Source of the DNA: Paraburkholderia sp.
GTDB taxonomy: Bacteria; Pseudomonadota; Gammaproteobacteria; Burkholderiales; Burkholderiaceae
Assembly: GCA_004322045.1 (NCBI GenBank)
Contig: SCRN01000032.1
Location: 22,467-86,466, forward strand
Direction of reading: 5' to 3'
DNA: 64,000 nt
A program made the translations under genes and the position numbers. Numbering within the stretch: position 1 is the stretch's first letter; each line of letters starts with the position of its first letter. Below are positions 36,666 through 45,586 of the stretch, piece by piece. Below the pieces are notes generated by a model. It worked only from the letters and a program-made list of their open reading frames with translations. It made no database searches and was not told the DNA's origin.

Positions 36666-38753
36666 TCACTCCACCGCGTCCGCGGGCGAGGCCGGCACGG
36701 TGAACTGAAACACCGCACCGCGAGGCACGTTCGGGCCTGCCCACAATCGCCCCCCGTGCATCTCCACGATCGATCGACAAATCGCCAACCCCATGCCCAT
36801 CCCGCCGGCCTTCGATGTAAAGAACGGCTCGAACAATCGCTCGGCGTCGTCCGCCGCCACGCCGGGTCCCGAATCGGACACCGACACGAGCACGCCGCCC
36901 GACTCGTGTCGCCGCGTACCGATCGTCATCGCTCGCGGCTCGCCGTCCACGGCGCTCATCGCTTCCACGGCGTTCATGAGCAGGTTGAGCACCACCTGCT
37001 GCAGTGCGACGCGATCGCCTCCGACGAGCGGCAATTCCTGCGCAAGCGCCAGCCGAACGCCGATGCCGTTCCTCACGAATTCGCTGCGCATGAGCGCGAC
37101 CACCTCGTCGATCGCGGCATTGATGCGCAGCATCTCCATCGACGGCGGCGCCTTCTTGACGAGGCCGTGAATCCGATTCATCACTTCGCTCGCGCGCTTC
37201 ATATCTTTGTTGATGCGCTCGAACGCTTGGCGAACCTCCTCCAGATTGGGCGGCTGCGCACGCAGCCACAGCAGCCCGGCCTGGGCATTGGTCGCACTCG
37301 CCGCAATCGGCTGCTTGATTTCGTGACTGATGGAAGCCGTAAGCTGACCCATCGTCATGACGCGGTTCGCGTGAGCCAGGGCCATCTGCACTTCCCGGTA
37401 GCGCCGCTCGTTCTCGCGCAATTCGGCTTCCGCGCGCTTGTCTTCCGTGATGTCGCGCGAGATGCCGAGCAGAAACTGCGGCTCGCCGCGCGCGTCGACG
37501 ATCGGAATCTTCATCGTATGCACCACGCGCGCTCCGCGACGCGTGAGCACCTGCTCCTCGGCCATGTCGACCATCTGCCGCGACCGCAACACGTCCCGAT
37601 CCTTCATGGCAAAAAGATCCGCCTCCCGCGCCGGAAACAAATCGTGGACGGACTTGCCGAGAAGCTCTTCGCGCCGGTAGCCGAGCAGTTGCTCGCCCGC
37701 CTTGTTGAAGCGCACGAAGCGCAGCGTCGCCGCATCCTTGACGAAGATCATGTCCGGAATGTTCTCGATGATGCTGTTTAGGAAGTGCTCGCTCGCACGG
37801 ACAGCCTCTTCGGCGTGCTGTCGTTCGATGATCTCGGTCGTTTGCCCCTCCAGCGCCCTGCTGAGCTCCGCCGTGCGCTGCGCAACGCGCGCCTCGAGTT
37901 CGGCGTTCAGCACTTTGAGCGCGTCCTCGGCTTGCTTGCGCTGATGCCGGTCTTCGAGAAACTGCTCGACCGCGCGGGCCATGTCTGCGATTTCGTCACG
38001 GCCGTGCACCGGCACGCCGGCTCGCGCGTCCCCGAAGTGGCCGTGCCGCAAGGCGCGACTCACCTGACCCAGCCGCCCCATCACGCGTCGACCGAGGAAG
38101 ATGCGAGCGATCAGCCAAGCGAGAAGCAGGCTCACCGCCACCTCGCCGGCAACCCATGCACGCGTGCGATCGGCGCTACGAGCCAGGTGCTGGACCGCTT
38201 CGCGGTATTCGCGCGTGAAGCGATCCGACCGCTCGTGCGCCACCATTGCAAGGGCATCGGCCTGGCTATGCAAATCCTCGTTTAAGCGAGGCATCGGCGC
38301 GGCGGACGCGCGCGCGCCCGCGTCCGCCAATGCCCGTTCGCGTATCTGCGCCTCGACGTTGATCGTGTTGCGAAAGCGCTGGCTCGAGCGATGCAGCGCG
38401 AGCGTATCGACGCCTACGTCCTTTCGTGTGGGGGAAGCCGATGCGAGCCGGTCGACCAGGCGGTCGAACGACGCCAGGTGTTCGATCACGTGTCGTTGCG
38501 TATCGCGCACGGCGTCGACCGTGGAGTCGGTTGACAACTGCAATGCCATACGTTCGATCGTGAGCGTCTGCTGCGCCAGATCCTGTGCATCCTGCAGGCG
38601 CGCGAGCCGATCTTCGGCCAACTGACGCAGCGCGTGGGACGAGCCGGTCAGCGAGTAAAGCGTCGTTGCGCCCGCGGCTACCACAAGGGCCGCGAGGCAT
38701 GACACGACCAGCGTGAATTGCGCGGTCAACGACTGAGGAAGCTGAAGTTTCAC
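36666..38753 (-). CDS. PAS-domain sensor histidine kinase
   Basis: 695 aa, GTG start overlapping the upstream gene's stop (GTGA). Order: membrane helix (about 12-32), a periplasmic helical region with coiled coil, a second helix near 210, HAMP-like linker, coiled coil, PAS (about 340-455), then the kinase: H-box ISHEIKQPIAAS, N-box NLLMNAVEAM, G-boxes DSGPGV and GGMGMGLA, all intact. It is coupled to a periplasmic sugar-binding-type protein and lies opposite a FixJ-type regulator, its likely partner. Confidence 0.9.
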   Translation of the reverse strand: MKLQLPQSLTAQFTLVVSCLAALVVAAGATTLYSLTGSSHALRQLAEDRLARLQDAQDLAQQTLTIERMALQLSTDSTVDAVRDTQRHVIEHLASFDRLVDRLASASPTRKDVGVDTLALHRSSQRFRNTINVEAQIRERALADAGARASAAPMPRLNEDLHSQADALAMVAHERSDRFTREYREAVQHLARSADRTRAWVAGEVAVSLLLAWLIARIFLGRRVMGRLGQVSRALRHGHFGDARAGVPVHGRDEIADMARAVEQFLEDRHQRKQAEDALKVLNAELEARVAQRTAELSRALEGQTTEIIERQHAEEAVRASEHFLNSIIENIPDMIFVKDAATLRFVRFNKAGEQLLGYRREELLGKSVHDLFPAREADLFAMKDRDVLRSRQMVDMAEEQVLTRRGARVVHTMKIPIVDARGEPQFLLGISRDITEDKRAEAELRENERRYREVQMALAHANRVMTMGQLTASISHEIKQPIAASATNAQAGLLWLRAQPPNLEEVRQAFERINKDMKRASEVMNRIHGLVKKAPPSMEMLRINAAIDEVVALMRSEFVRNGIGVRLALAQELPLVGGDRVALQQVVLNLLMNAVEAMSAVDGEPRAMTIGTRRHESGGVLVSVSDSGPGVAADDAERLFEPFFTSKAGGMGMGLAICRSIVEMHGGRLWAGPNVPRGAVFQFTVPASPADAVE

Positions 38754-39892
38754 GGGCGTTGCCAGATATGGCGATAAATGTCGCGATAACCGTTGGAGGG
38801 ATCGTAAATCAGGCGCTCGCCGCCGTCCTCGCGAACGTTTTTCGCCGTCACGAGATGCACCGGAAACACGTAGCCTGTCACGCCGTCCCCGGCGACGAGC
38901 CGGTTCATCTCGTCGATCAACTGCCAGCCGTGCAGGTTGAGCGGTTCGGCTACCGTGCCCGTTTGAAAGGTGCCGCTTCCAATACGCAGAAAAGCGGATT
39001 CGCTGCCGTCGCCGGCGGACAGCATGGCCATGGCGCCGTTCGGGATCCCGGCTTCGGTGAGCACCGGCACGGCGTAGTCGAAGTAGATGTCGTTGATCGC
39101 CAGCGCATACGTCCAACGCTTGCCGTATTGCGCGAGCAGCGAGCGCGTCACGCCGGGCATCAACGCCTCACATTGGGAAATGGCCACGTCACGGATACCG
39201 AGCAACTTACACCCCTCGCACACGCGCAAGACGGCGGCCATTTCATTGGCCTTGTCCTGCGCGACCTGGAAATTGGAATCGGTGAAGATGACCACGCCCG
39301 CGTGCCCGTCCGATTGAACGATCGCCGCCAGTGCGGTCACCCGTGCGACTTCGAGCGGATCGGTCGACACGTTCATTGCCACGGGGGTGCCCGGCACCGG
39401 CCCAGCCTTCGCGGCGACGTGCCAGCCGACGATCGGAACGCCGCGCCGGGCGAAGGGGTGAAGCCCCGGCAATAGCGCGCGGGCGTCGCCGCCGACGAGG
39501 ATCAGGCCGTCGGGGCGGCTTGCCAGCGCATTCGACAGCATCTTGAATCGCAGTTCCTGCGCGCCGCCGGCGTCGAAAATCTTGACGCTCCAGCCGATGA
39601 CTTTCGCCGCCTGCACCACGCCGTCGACCACACCTAGGATGCCACCGTTGCGCAGGTCCTCCGCAACGACCGCGATGTGTTTGCCGGGCTGCGCCCGCGG
39701 CCCGGTGCGCGGACCGCTCCAAGGCGCGGCCGGTTGGGCCGCGGCGTCGACGATGCGTTTGGCGTGCTCGAGATAGGCGCGCCCCGACACGGCCGACGGC
39801 TTCTGCGCCGAAGCCGCGGAGCCGCCCTGCACGGCCGCGCACAGGGCGATGAACGCGCATGCCCATATCCGTGACGAAAACCGGCCCTTCAT
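38750..39892 (-). CDS. Periplasmic ribose-type binding protein feeding a sensor kinase
   Basis: 380 aa with a signal peptide (about 1-29, ending ASA-QKP) and the two-lobed fold of sugar-binding proteins (GGILGVVDGVVQAAKVIGW, RPDGLILVGGDA, VPIVGWHV, HAGVVIFTDSN). No ABC permease or ATPase gene is near. Its stop overlaps the kinase start, so it probably presents a ligand to the kinase rather than to a transporter. The ligand is unknown. Confidence 0.85.
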   Translation of the reverse strand: MKGRFSSRIWACAFIALCAAVQGGSAASAQKPSAVSGRAYLEHAKRIVDAAAQPAAPWSGPRTGPRAQPGKHIAVVAEDLRNGGILGVVDGVVQAAKVIGWSVKIFDAGGAQELRFKMLSNALASRPDGLILVGGDARALLPGLHPFARRGVPIVGWHVAAKAGPVPGTPVAMNVSTDPLEVARVTALAAIVQSDGHAGVVIFTDSNFQVAQDKANEMAAVLRVCEGCKLLGIRDVAISQCEALMPGVTRSLLAQYGKRWTYALAINDIYFDYAVPVLTEAGIPNGAMAMLSAGDGSESAFLRIGSGTFQTGTVAEPLNLHGWQLIDEMNRLVAGDGVTGYVFPVHLVTAKNVREDGGERLIYDPSNGYRDIYRHIWQRP

Positions 39893-40168
39893 GCGATCCC
39901 CAGCTACCCCATCGGAGTCGATCGACTACGATCGGACGACGCGTCCAAACGCCGTCGGCGGATTACCCCGCCGCTAAATACTAATCCAGCGGCCGCGCCG
40001 AAAGTCACCGCTTCCGCACATTTCTTGGGCGTAAAATGGCCTGCAGCGTAGGCTCGTCTACAGCGCAAACATCAGACGAAAACATCGGCCGCGATGCGAC
40101 TCGACGCAGCGCCGCCCTGAGCGAGCGCCGCCGTCGCGAGCCACGATCCCACTCGCAAGGGGCGTGCG

Positions 40169-40867
40169 ATGAACTTGGGTACCGATCCGACGCCGGCCGG
40201 CAGCGCGGCGGGCAATGCGCTATCGGTCGTCTATATCCTCGACGATGACGAAGCGATGCGACTGGCGCTCAGCAGCCTGTTTCGCTCCGTTGGCTTGCGC
40301 GTGGAGACGTTCGATTCGTCGCAGGCGTTTCTAGCCTTCCCCAAATTCGATGCGCCGAGTTGCCTCGTACTCGACGTGAGGTTGCGCGGCGAAAGTGGTC
40401 TCGCGTTTCAGGACGAACTGGCGAAAAGCGCGCTGCGCATGCCGATCGTCTTCATGACAGGGCATGGCGACATCGCCATGACGGTGAAAGCGATGAAGGC
40501 TGGCGCGATCGACTTCCTACCCAAGCCGTTTCGCGATCAGGACATGCTCGATGCGGTGTCGAATGCGCTGACGCGAGACGGCGAGCGTCTTGCGGCCGAA
40601 CGGTCGACCGCTTCGATGCGCGCCGCCTACGAATCGCTGACGCCGCGTGAGCGGGAAGTCATGGAATTCGTGGTGGCCGGCATGCTGAACAAGCAGATCG
40701 CCTCGGCGCTCAGCCTCAGCGAGATCACCGTGAAGATTCACCGCGGCCAGCTCATGAGGAAGATGGGCGCCCGTTCGCTGGCCGAACTCGTCAGAATGGC
40801 GGAGGCGCTGCACGTCAAGCCGCGGCAACTCAAACCGAACGTCACGGCAGGCTCAGTGCAACGTTGA
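40169..40867 (+). CDS. FixJ/NarL-type response regulator
   Basis: 232 aa: receiver domain with acidic DDD at residues 25-27, phospho-acceptor Asp69 in CLVLDVRL and Lys in LPKPF, then a LuxR-type helix-turn-helix (LTPREREVMEFVVAGMLNKQIASALSLSEITVK). Divergent from the binding-protein/kinase operon and presumably its output. Its 3' end overlaps the next gene, on the other strand, by 26 bp. Confidence 0.9.
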   Translation: MNLGTDPTPAGSAAGNALSVVYILDDDEAMRLALSSLFRSVGLRVETFDSSQAFLAFPKFDAPSCLVLDVRLRGESGLAFQDELAKSALRMPIVFMTGHGDIAMTVKAMKAGAIDFLPKPFRDQDMLDAVSNALTRDGERLAAERSTASMRAAYESLTPREREVMEFVVAGMLNKQIASALSLSEITVKIHRGQLMRKMGARSLAELVRMAEALHVKPRQLKPNVTAGSVQR

Positions 40868-41213
40868 GCCAATGTTCGATCGTCTGCGCGTCGAAGGGCT
40901 TCTCGATGACGGCGAGCACACCGTGCTCGCCGACTTTGGCGCATAGTGCGGGCGTCGGAAACGCCGTTACGAAAATCGTGGGCGTCGCATACCCGAGTTG
41001 AACCAGACGATCGTGCATGGCCGAGCCGGACATGCCCGACATGCGCTCGTCGGAAATCACGCAGGTCGTATCGCTCAAATGCGCGGAAGCGAGGAATTCT
41101 TCGGCCGACGAGAAGAGCTGCGTCGCCCATCCCAGCGAACGAACGAGGCTCGCGACGGCAAGCCTGACAGCTTCGTCATCGTCGACGATCGAAACGGTGC
41201 GGCCGGCACCCAT
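40842..41213 (-). CDS. Single-domain receiver protein
   Basis: 123 aa, receiver only: DDDE at 11-14, Asp55 in CVISDERMSG and Lys in VIEKPF. There is no output domain, so it may act as a phosphate sink or protein-interaction switch for the kinase next door. It overlaps the FixJ-type gene tail to tail. Confidence 0.88.
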   Translation of the reverse strand: MGAGRTVSIVDDDEAVRLAVASLVRSLGWATQLFSSAEEFLASAHLSDTTCVISDERMSGMSGSAMHDRLVQLGYATPTIFVTAFPTPALCAKVGEHGVLAVIEKPFDAQTIEHWLNVALSLP

Positions 41214-41469
41214 ACGGCGCTCCTCGCCGCGCCAACGGACGCAGCGTCATCATCAGCTGGACATCTCTGGAACACGCTCTTGGAAGCAGTCTAAGCCGCA
41301 GGCGACGGAACGGACATCATACGAAAGTATCGGCCGGCGACCTATACCAAAGGATGATCGGCTCACCCTTTCGTACAAGTAGAACCACTTGTTCGTAGGT
41401 TTGTATCTTGCATGCCGCTCCGATATCGTGGAAACGTCGCAGTTCAACCGCGACGGACGGAGCCCGACC

Positions 41470-41892
41470 ATGAAAACCGGAAGGCGTCATTCAATCGTCA
41501 GCGACGAAACTCGCAGGTGTGTGCCGCGCCAATGCTCGAATAGATCGGATAGCTCGGATAGCTCGAATAGCTCGAATAGCTCGAATAGCTCGAATAGCTC
41601 GAATAGCTCGGATAGCTCGGATAGCTCGGATAGCTCGGATAGCTCGAATAGCTCGGATAGCTCGGATAGCTCGGATAGCTCGGATAGCTCGGAACGCCCC
41701 ATGTCGACTCAACCTCAGCGAGCCCGCACTCGCCACTATCGAAGCCGGCGCCGTTTCCCGATCATCGACTTGCGTGGTCGCGCCCGGCCCGTCTCGCTCG
41801 TAAAGCTCGCCAAGCGCATCGTCTATGTACCGCTCATGTGCTCGCTGTACAACGGCCGTGCGGCCGATCGAATTTCCGTGGGGAAGCGATAA
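41470..41892 (+). CDS. Possible Ser/Asp/Asn-repeat protein (doubtful)
   Basis: From the ATG at 41470 a 140-aa frame reads a basic N-terminus, a 16-fold tripeptide run (SDS/SNS) made by the 9-bp repeat, and a basic tail (RARTRHYRSRRR, LVKLAKRIVYVP). A repeat of nine bases keeps several frames open on both strands, so openness is weak evidence. No ribosome site or family is seen. Confidence 0.25.
   Translation: MKTGRRHSIVSDETRRCVPRQCSNRSDSSDSSNSSNSSNSSNSSNSSDSSDSSDSSDSSNSSDSSDSSDSSDSSERPMSTQPQRARTRHYRSRRRFPIIDLRGRARPVSLVKLAKRIVYVPLMCSLYNGRAADRISVGKR
41536..41697. repeat. 9-bp tandem repeat (TCGRATAGC), 16 exact units plus degenerate ends
   Basis: Sixteen perfect units of TCGGATAGC or TCGAATAGC from 41545 to 41688, differing only by G or A at the fourth base, in the order GG-AAAAA-GGGG-A-GGGG. 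A degenerate unit flanks each end. Such arrays change copy number by slippage. Confidence 0.95.
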
Positions 41893-42431
41893 GCTCCAGC
41901 GCGGCCCGGATATACCGACGTATGACAGCGCCATGCCGATGCACTAGCGAAGGGGACTCGTTCGTAGAATGGCGCGAAAGACTCGGCAACCCTATCTTTG
42001 AATCATGGCCGATGCACCGCGACGCCGTGGACGGCAAGCGCGGCGCAAGCCGGCCGCGATGCCTCAACGACGGAAGACAGTTTGCGCAACGTGGCCGAGG
42101 GCGACCTCGGCATCCCGAAGCAGAACGCACTCGACGAGGCTGGTCAATCGACGGGTGAGGACTATGCCGAAAGTCTTGAGTCATTGGATCCATGTTTCCA
42201 CTCACGCTTATTACGAGTACACGTTCGTACCGTCGTTGAATCGAAGCGTGTTTCGCAGAACAGTGGACCTGAGCCGCATTTGCATCCAATAGGCGCCGAT
42301 TCCATCCCTCCCGCCAATACCGGCGTGCCCCCAACCGATCACGGAAATGCGGGCTCGCCCTATCGCTTAAGCTGCGGTTAAGCGTCTCTGGACTAGTCTT
42401 GCGGCATTCATCCACCACTCAATGATTGCCG
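41893..42431. other. Intergenic region before the cytochrome b562 gene
   Basis: About 540 bp with overlapping open frames on both strands, none recognisable or with a good ribosome site. A promoter for the b562-b561 pair is expected at its right end. Confidence 0.4.
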
Positions 42432-42809
42432 ATGTCCAAGCTCCTACCCCGGATTTACCTCCCGGCGCTACTTGTCTGCGCACAACTCGTGATCGGCGCG
42501 CAGATGACGTACGCCGGCGAGATCAAGGTTGCGATGAAAGATATGAAACGCGCACTGCGAGGCGCAATGGCTAGTACCACGATGCCTGAACTGAGCCGCT
42601 ACGTGGCGCAGTTGGAAAGAGACGCCGATCAGGCGAGTCGCCAGCCCTACCGTAGCGATCAGGCAACCTACGACGAAGGAATGCAGAAACTGAAGCTGCA
42701 GCTGGCCGCTGTCGACGAAGCCATCCGCGCGAACGACATGAACGAGGCCAAGCAGGATCTGCGCAAGATCAACGCCACGAGAAAGCACTACCACGATCTG
42801 CTGAACTAG
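42432..42809 (+). CDS. Periplasmic cytochrome b562
   Basis: 125 aa. After a signal peptide (28 residues, ending TYA) the mature 97-residue four-helix protein has Met7 (GEIKVAM) and His93 (four from the C-terminus, HYHDLLN), the exact places of the Met/His heme ligands of E. coli cytochrome b562. A cytochrome b561 gene follows after 33 bp, so the two probably form a membrane-to-periplasm electron path. Confidence 0.88.
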   Translation: MSKLLPRIYLPALLVCAQLVIGAQMTYAGEIKVAMKDMKRALRGAMASTTMPELSRYVAQLERDADQASRQPYRSDQATYDEGMQKLKLQLAAVDEAIRANDMNEAKQDLRKINATRKHYHDLLN

Positions 42810-42842
42810 GCTGTCAGCCCCTTACCCTTTGGAGTACCGCCG

Positions 42843-43400
42843 ATGAGGCACACGTTCCGCTATCCGCTTTCGATCAGCCTCCTCCACTGGCTGCTCGCCG
42901 TCGCGCTGATCGGCAATCTGATCATCGGATGGCTGCTCGATGATCACGAGGAGCTGATCGCCCTGCACAAGTCGATCGGCGTCACCATTCTCGGCCTCGC
43001 ATTGCTCCGTATCGCGAATCGGCTGCGCATGCGACGCCGATTGCCGCCATCGATCAACGTGGCCGGCTCGCCGAGCTACTTTGCAGAGAAAGCGGTCCAT
43101 TCTCTGCTCCTCGTTCTCATGCTTGCCATTCCTATCCTTGGCTGGCTGAAGACGAATGCGGCAGGCCACGTCGCCAACTGCTTCGGCGTGTTCTCCCTCC
43201 CGACACTCGTGCACAAAAGCCACGAGCTGTCGAGCCTGTTTGGCGAGCTTCATGCGTTGACCGCATATGGACTGGCGTTGTTGATGGGCGTGCATGTACT
43301 AGCGGCCCTCGTTCATTGGCTGATGAACTCGGAGAATGTCCTGCCGCGAATCAGCCCGTTGCCTAGCCGCCTGCGGCCAAAGGTATCCACGCGCACTTGA
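42843..43400 (+). CDS. Cytochrome b561
   Basis: 185 aa, four membrane helices with His ligands in LLHWLLAVALIG, ALHKSIGVTI, FGELHALTAYGLALLMGVHVLAAL. Typical CybB-type quinol-oxidising membrane cytochrome. It pairs with the b562 gene upstream. Confidence 0.92.
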   Translation: MRHTFRYPLSISLLHWLLAVALIGNLIIGWLLDDHEELIALHKSIGVTILGLALLRIANRLRMRRRLPPSINVAGSPSYFAEKAVHSLLLVLMLAIPILGWLKTNAAGHVANCFGVFSLPTLVHKSHELSSLFGELHALTAYGLALLMGVHVLAALVHWLMNSENVLPRISPLPSRLRPKVSTRT

Positions 43401-43451
43401 CGCTGCGCGCGTAGCGTCCGCGTTCAGGTCTCGTCGTTGGTGCGGGACGTG

Positions 43452-43477
43452 CTCTGTCGCTCGCGCGAGCGACAGAG
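43452..43477. terminator. Perfect 26-bp palindromic hairpin
   Basis: CTCTGTCGCTCGC followed by its exact complement, between the convergent b561 and LysE genes. It has no loop bases beyond those forced by geometry and no T-run; a two-way terminator is the simplest reading. Confidence 0.6.
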
Positions 43478-43507
43478 GAGCGGACTGAATGCCCTCCTCG
43501 CCCCGAA

Positions 43508-44146
43508 TCAAATGCCGGCTTTGGGCGCGGTAAGAATCAATCGCAGGCCAAGCCCTGTAATGGCAACGGCAGCAATCCGATCGACCCATTTTTTCGCCCG
43601 CAGGTACATCTCGCGGGGCGCCTTGCTCGAGAAACACAGCGCGACGATCGTGTACCACCCGCATTCGACCGCGAACACCATCGGCGGCAAGGCAAAATAG
43701 CACCAGAGCGGCGGATGCTGAGGCAGCAATGCGGCGAAGATACTGCCATACCAGATGGCCGTCTTGGGGTTGCTCAACTGCGTAGTCAAGCCTATCCAAA
43801 AAGATTTGCGCGCACTGTGAGATTGAGTCGCAAGCGTGTTATCGACTGTGATCGGCCGCTCCGCGCCGCGCCATATCTTCGACGCCATGAAAATTAGATA
43901 GGCTCCGCCGGCAATCTTCAAGCCGATGTAGAGCCATTCGACGGCCTGCAAAAGCGTGTAGAGCCCGGCCAGCGCAACGCCGCCGAACAGGATGCCTCCC
44001 GCGCCCATTCCGAGTGCTGTAGCCAAGCCATCCCTGCGAGACAATCCGATGGCGTTGCGGGCGACGAGCACGAAGCTCGGCCCCGGAATCATGGCACCTA
44101 GCCATAGAGCGGCAAGAATGGCGAAAACGGCTGCTGATGCGGTCAT
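43508..44146 (-). CDS. LysE-family amino acid exporter
   Basis: 212-aa six-helix transporter of the LysE/RhtB family with the N-terminal GAMIPGPSFVLVARNAI and the QLSNPKTAIWYGSIFAALLP motif. Exports amino acids or analogues; substrate not predictable. The start at 44146 has AAGGAGAG upstream. Confidence 0.9.
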   Translation of the reverse strand: MTASAAVFAILAALWLGAMIPGPSFVLVARNAIGLSRRDGLATALGMGAGGILFGGVALAGLYTLLQAVEWLYIGLKIAGGAYLIFMASKIWRGAERPITVDNTLATQSHSARKSFWIGLTTQLSNPKTAIWYGSIFAALLPQHPPLWCYFALPPMVFAVECGWYTIVALCFSSKAPREMYLRAKKWVDRIAAVAITGLGLRLILTAPKAGI

Positions 44147-44469
44147 CGGACTCTCCTTGTTGTTAGGGTATGCGATGCGAACGCCCATTTTCGCACGGTC
44201 ATCGGGGGGGCAGGTACAAATCCACCCGAGCGCGAGAAACCGGCGAACTTCCAGGAAACGCTTCAGCGCCCCGTTAGCATCAGGTGAAGCGCAACGCTAC
44301 GCCTCGGGACTGATGTGACGGACCGCAATGTCGTGTGTGCGCCTGGCCGCGAACAAGCGCGCATTGCCCCGTCTTCCTTGATTCGCGTCAAGGACAACGC
44401 AGCCCAAGCGCGCAAGCTTTCCAATAGGAACAAATCCCACAAGGATGTAACCCGATTGGAGAACCCACC

Positions 44470-45036
44470 ATGGAAATCTCTTTCCGAGACCTCCTGACAG
44501 TCCTGCACGGCATGGGCTTTGGAGCGCTATTCATGCTCGCCTTCTCGGGAGCGATTGCCGAGCTTTACCGGATGAGCGCGCCGGGCGCGCCGTCGGTGCC
44601 GACGCCGAGAGAGCATGCGCTCCTCATGCTGTACCTCTCCGCAATGGTCGTTCTCGCATGGGCTACGGTCTTTTCCGGCGCTTACATCGTCTACCCGTGG
44701 TATCGAGCCATACCGCCGGCCGGCCTTTCCGATCTCTCGAACTATCCGCAGCGTCTCTTGATGTCGAGCCGCAATACGTCGGGTTGGCATAGCCTAGGGA
44801 TGGAATGGAAGGAGCACGTGGCCTGGCTCGCTCCGATTTCCATCACGATGGTGGCGTATGTATTCGCGAAATACGGCCCCGCGCTTGGAAAGCTGGTGCA
44901 AATCCGCCACGCCATCCTTGCATTCGCGATCGTCGCCTTCATCGCTACGGGCGTTGCGGGCGCATTCGGCGCTTTCCTGAACAAGTTCGCACCGGTGCGC
45001 GGTGGCGCCGCGATCCATCTCATGACCGGAGAATGA
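44470..45036 (+). CDS. Four-helix membrane protein of unknown function
   Basis: 188 aa with predicted membrane segments at about 8-30, 50-72, 118-135 and 142-165. His/Trp-rich loops (YIVYPWYRA, SGWHSLGMEWKEHVAW) lie between them. It is coupled to the next gene. The arrangement is like small heme- or redox-associated membrane proteins, but I do not recognise the family. Confidence 0.75.
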   Translation: MEISFRDLLTVLHGMGFGALFMLAFSGAIAELYRMSAPGAPSVPTPREHALLMLYLSAMVVLAWATVFSGAYIVYPWYRAIPPAGLSDLSNYPQRLLMSSRNTSGWHSLGMEWKEHVAWLAPISITMVAYVFAKYGPALGKLVQIRHAILAFAIVAFIATGVAGAFGAFLNKFAPVRGGAAIHLMTGE

Positions 45037-45038
45037 AC

Positions 45039-45479
45039 ATGAACGCCTCTAGAACTGGAACCTCTGTCGAACGCACGGGTGGCACGCCTCCGAACATGGG
45101 AGGGGCCTCTTCCGAAAGCACGACCGCCGCACGACGCGCGCAAGCCTCCGATGCCACAGAGGCGATTCCCAATGGTCCCGCGGCCGCCGCGATCCTTGCG
45201 GCAGGGGCCGGATGCTTTGCCGTCGGGTTGTTCGCCCTTGCCGGCGACGCGTTTCCAGCCTTTGCCCGTTTCTTCACGTTCTATAAGCCCACGGGTCCGC
45301 TCTCCGGGGTAACGACGAGCGCAATCATCGTCTGGCTGTTGTCCTGGTTCGTGCTGTCGCGCCAGTGGGGTGCTCGGTCGGTCGCATTGGGTCGCGTAAC
45401 GGCCGCGGCGTTCGTTCTGCTGGCGCTCGGCGTCCTGCTGACGTTCCCGCCGTTCATGGACCTGCTTCAGGGCAAGTAG
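45039..45479 (+). CDS. Membrane protein of unknown function
   Basis: 146 aa. A polar N-terminal tail (about 1-45) precedes three hydrophobic segments (AAAAILAAGAGCFAVGLFALAG, TTSAIIVWLLSWFVLS, VTAAAFVLLALGVLLTF). The ATG at 45039 has GGAG at 7 nt; an ATG 6 nt earlier overlaps the previous stop. Expected to act with the preceding protein. Confidence 0.75.
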   Translation: MNASRTGTSVERTGGTPPNMGGASSESTTAARRAQASDATEAIPNGPAAAAILAAGAGCFAVGLFALAGDAFPAFARFFTFYKPTGPLSGVTTSAIIVWLLSWFVLSRQWGARSVALGRVTAAAFVLLALGVLLTFPPFMDLLQGK

Positions 45480-45514
45480 CGGAGGCGGCCGAGCGGCGCC
45501 AGTCGGAAACGGCG

Positions 45515-45532
45515 AGGGAGCGCAAACTCCCT
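45515..45532. terminator. Small hairpin between convergent genes
   Basis: AGGGAG-cgcaaa-CTCCCT, a 6-bp stem between the 146-aa membrane protein and the CusF-like gene. Weak on its own. Confidence 0.35.
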
Positions 45533-45586
45533 TCGCTATCGAAATTCTTTCCGCAGGCGCCGTCGGCATGCGTTCGTCAAATCACG

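Noticed and set aside
41536..41697. CRISPR array
   Set aside because: The units are 9 bp, contiguous and without spacers, so it is a minisatellite.
41491..41934. 147-aa minus-strand frame with AIR repeats
   Set aside because: A 9-bp repeat keeps frames open by itself; the rest shows no motif or ribosome site.
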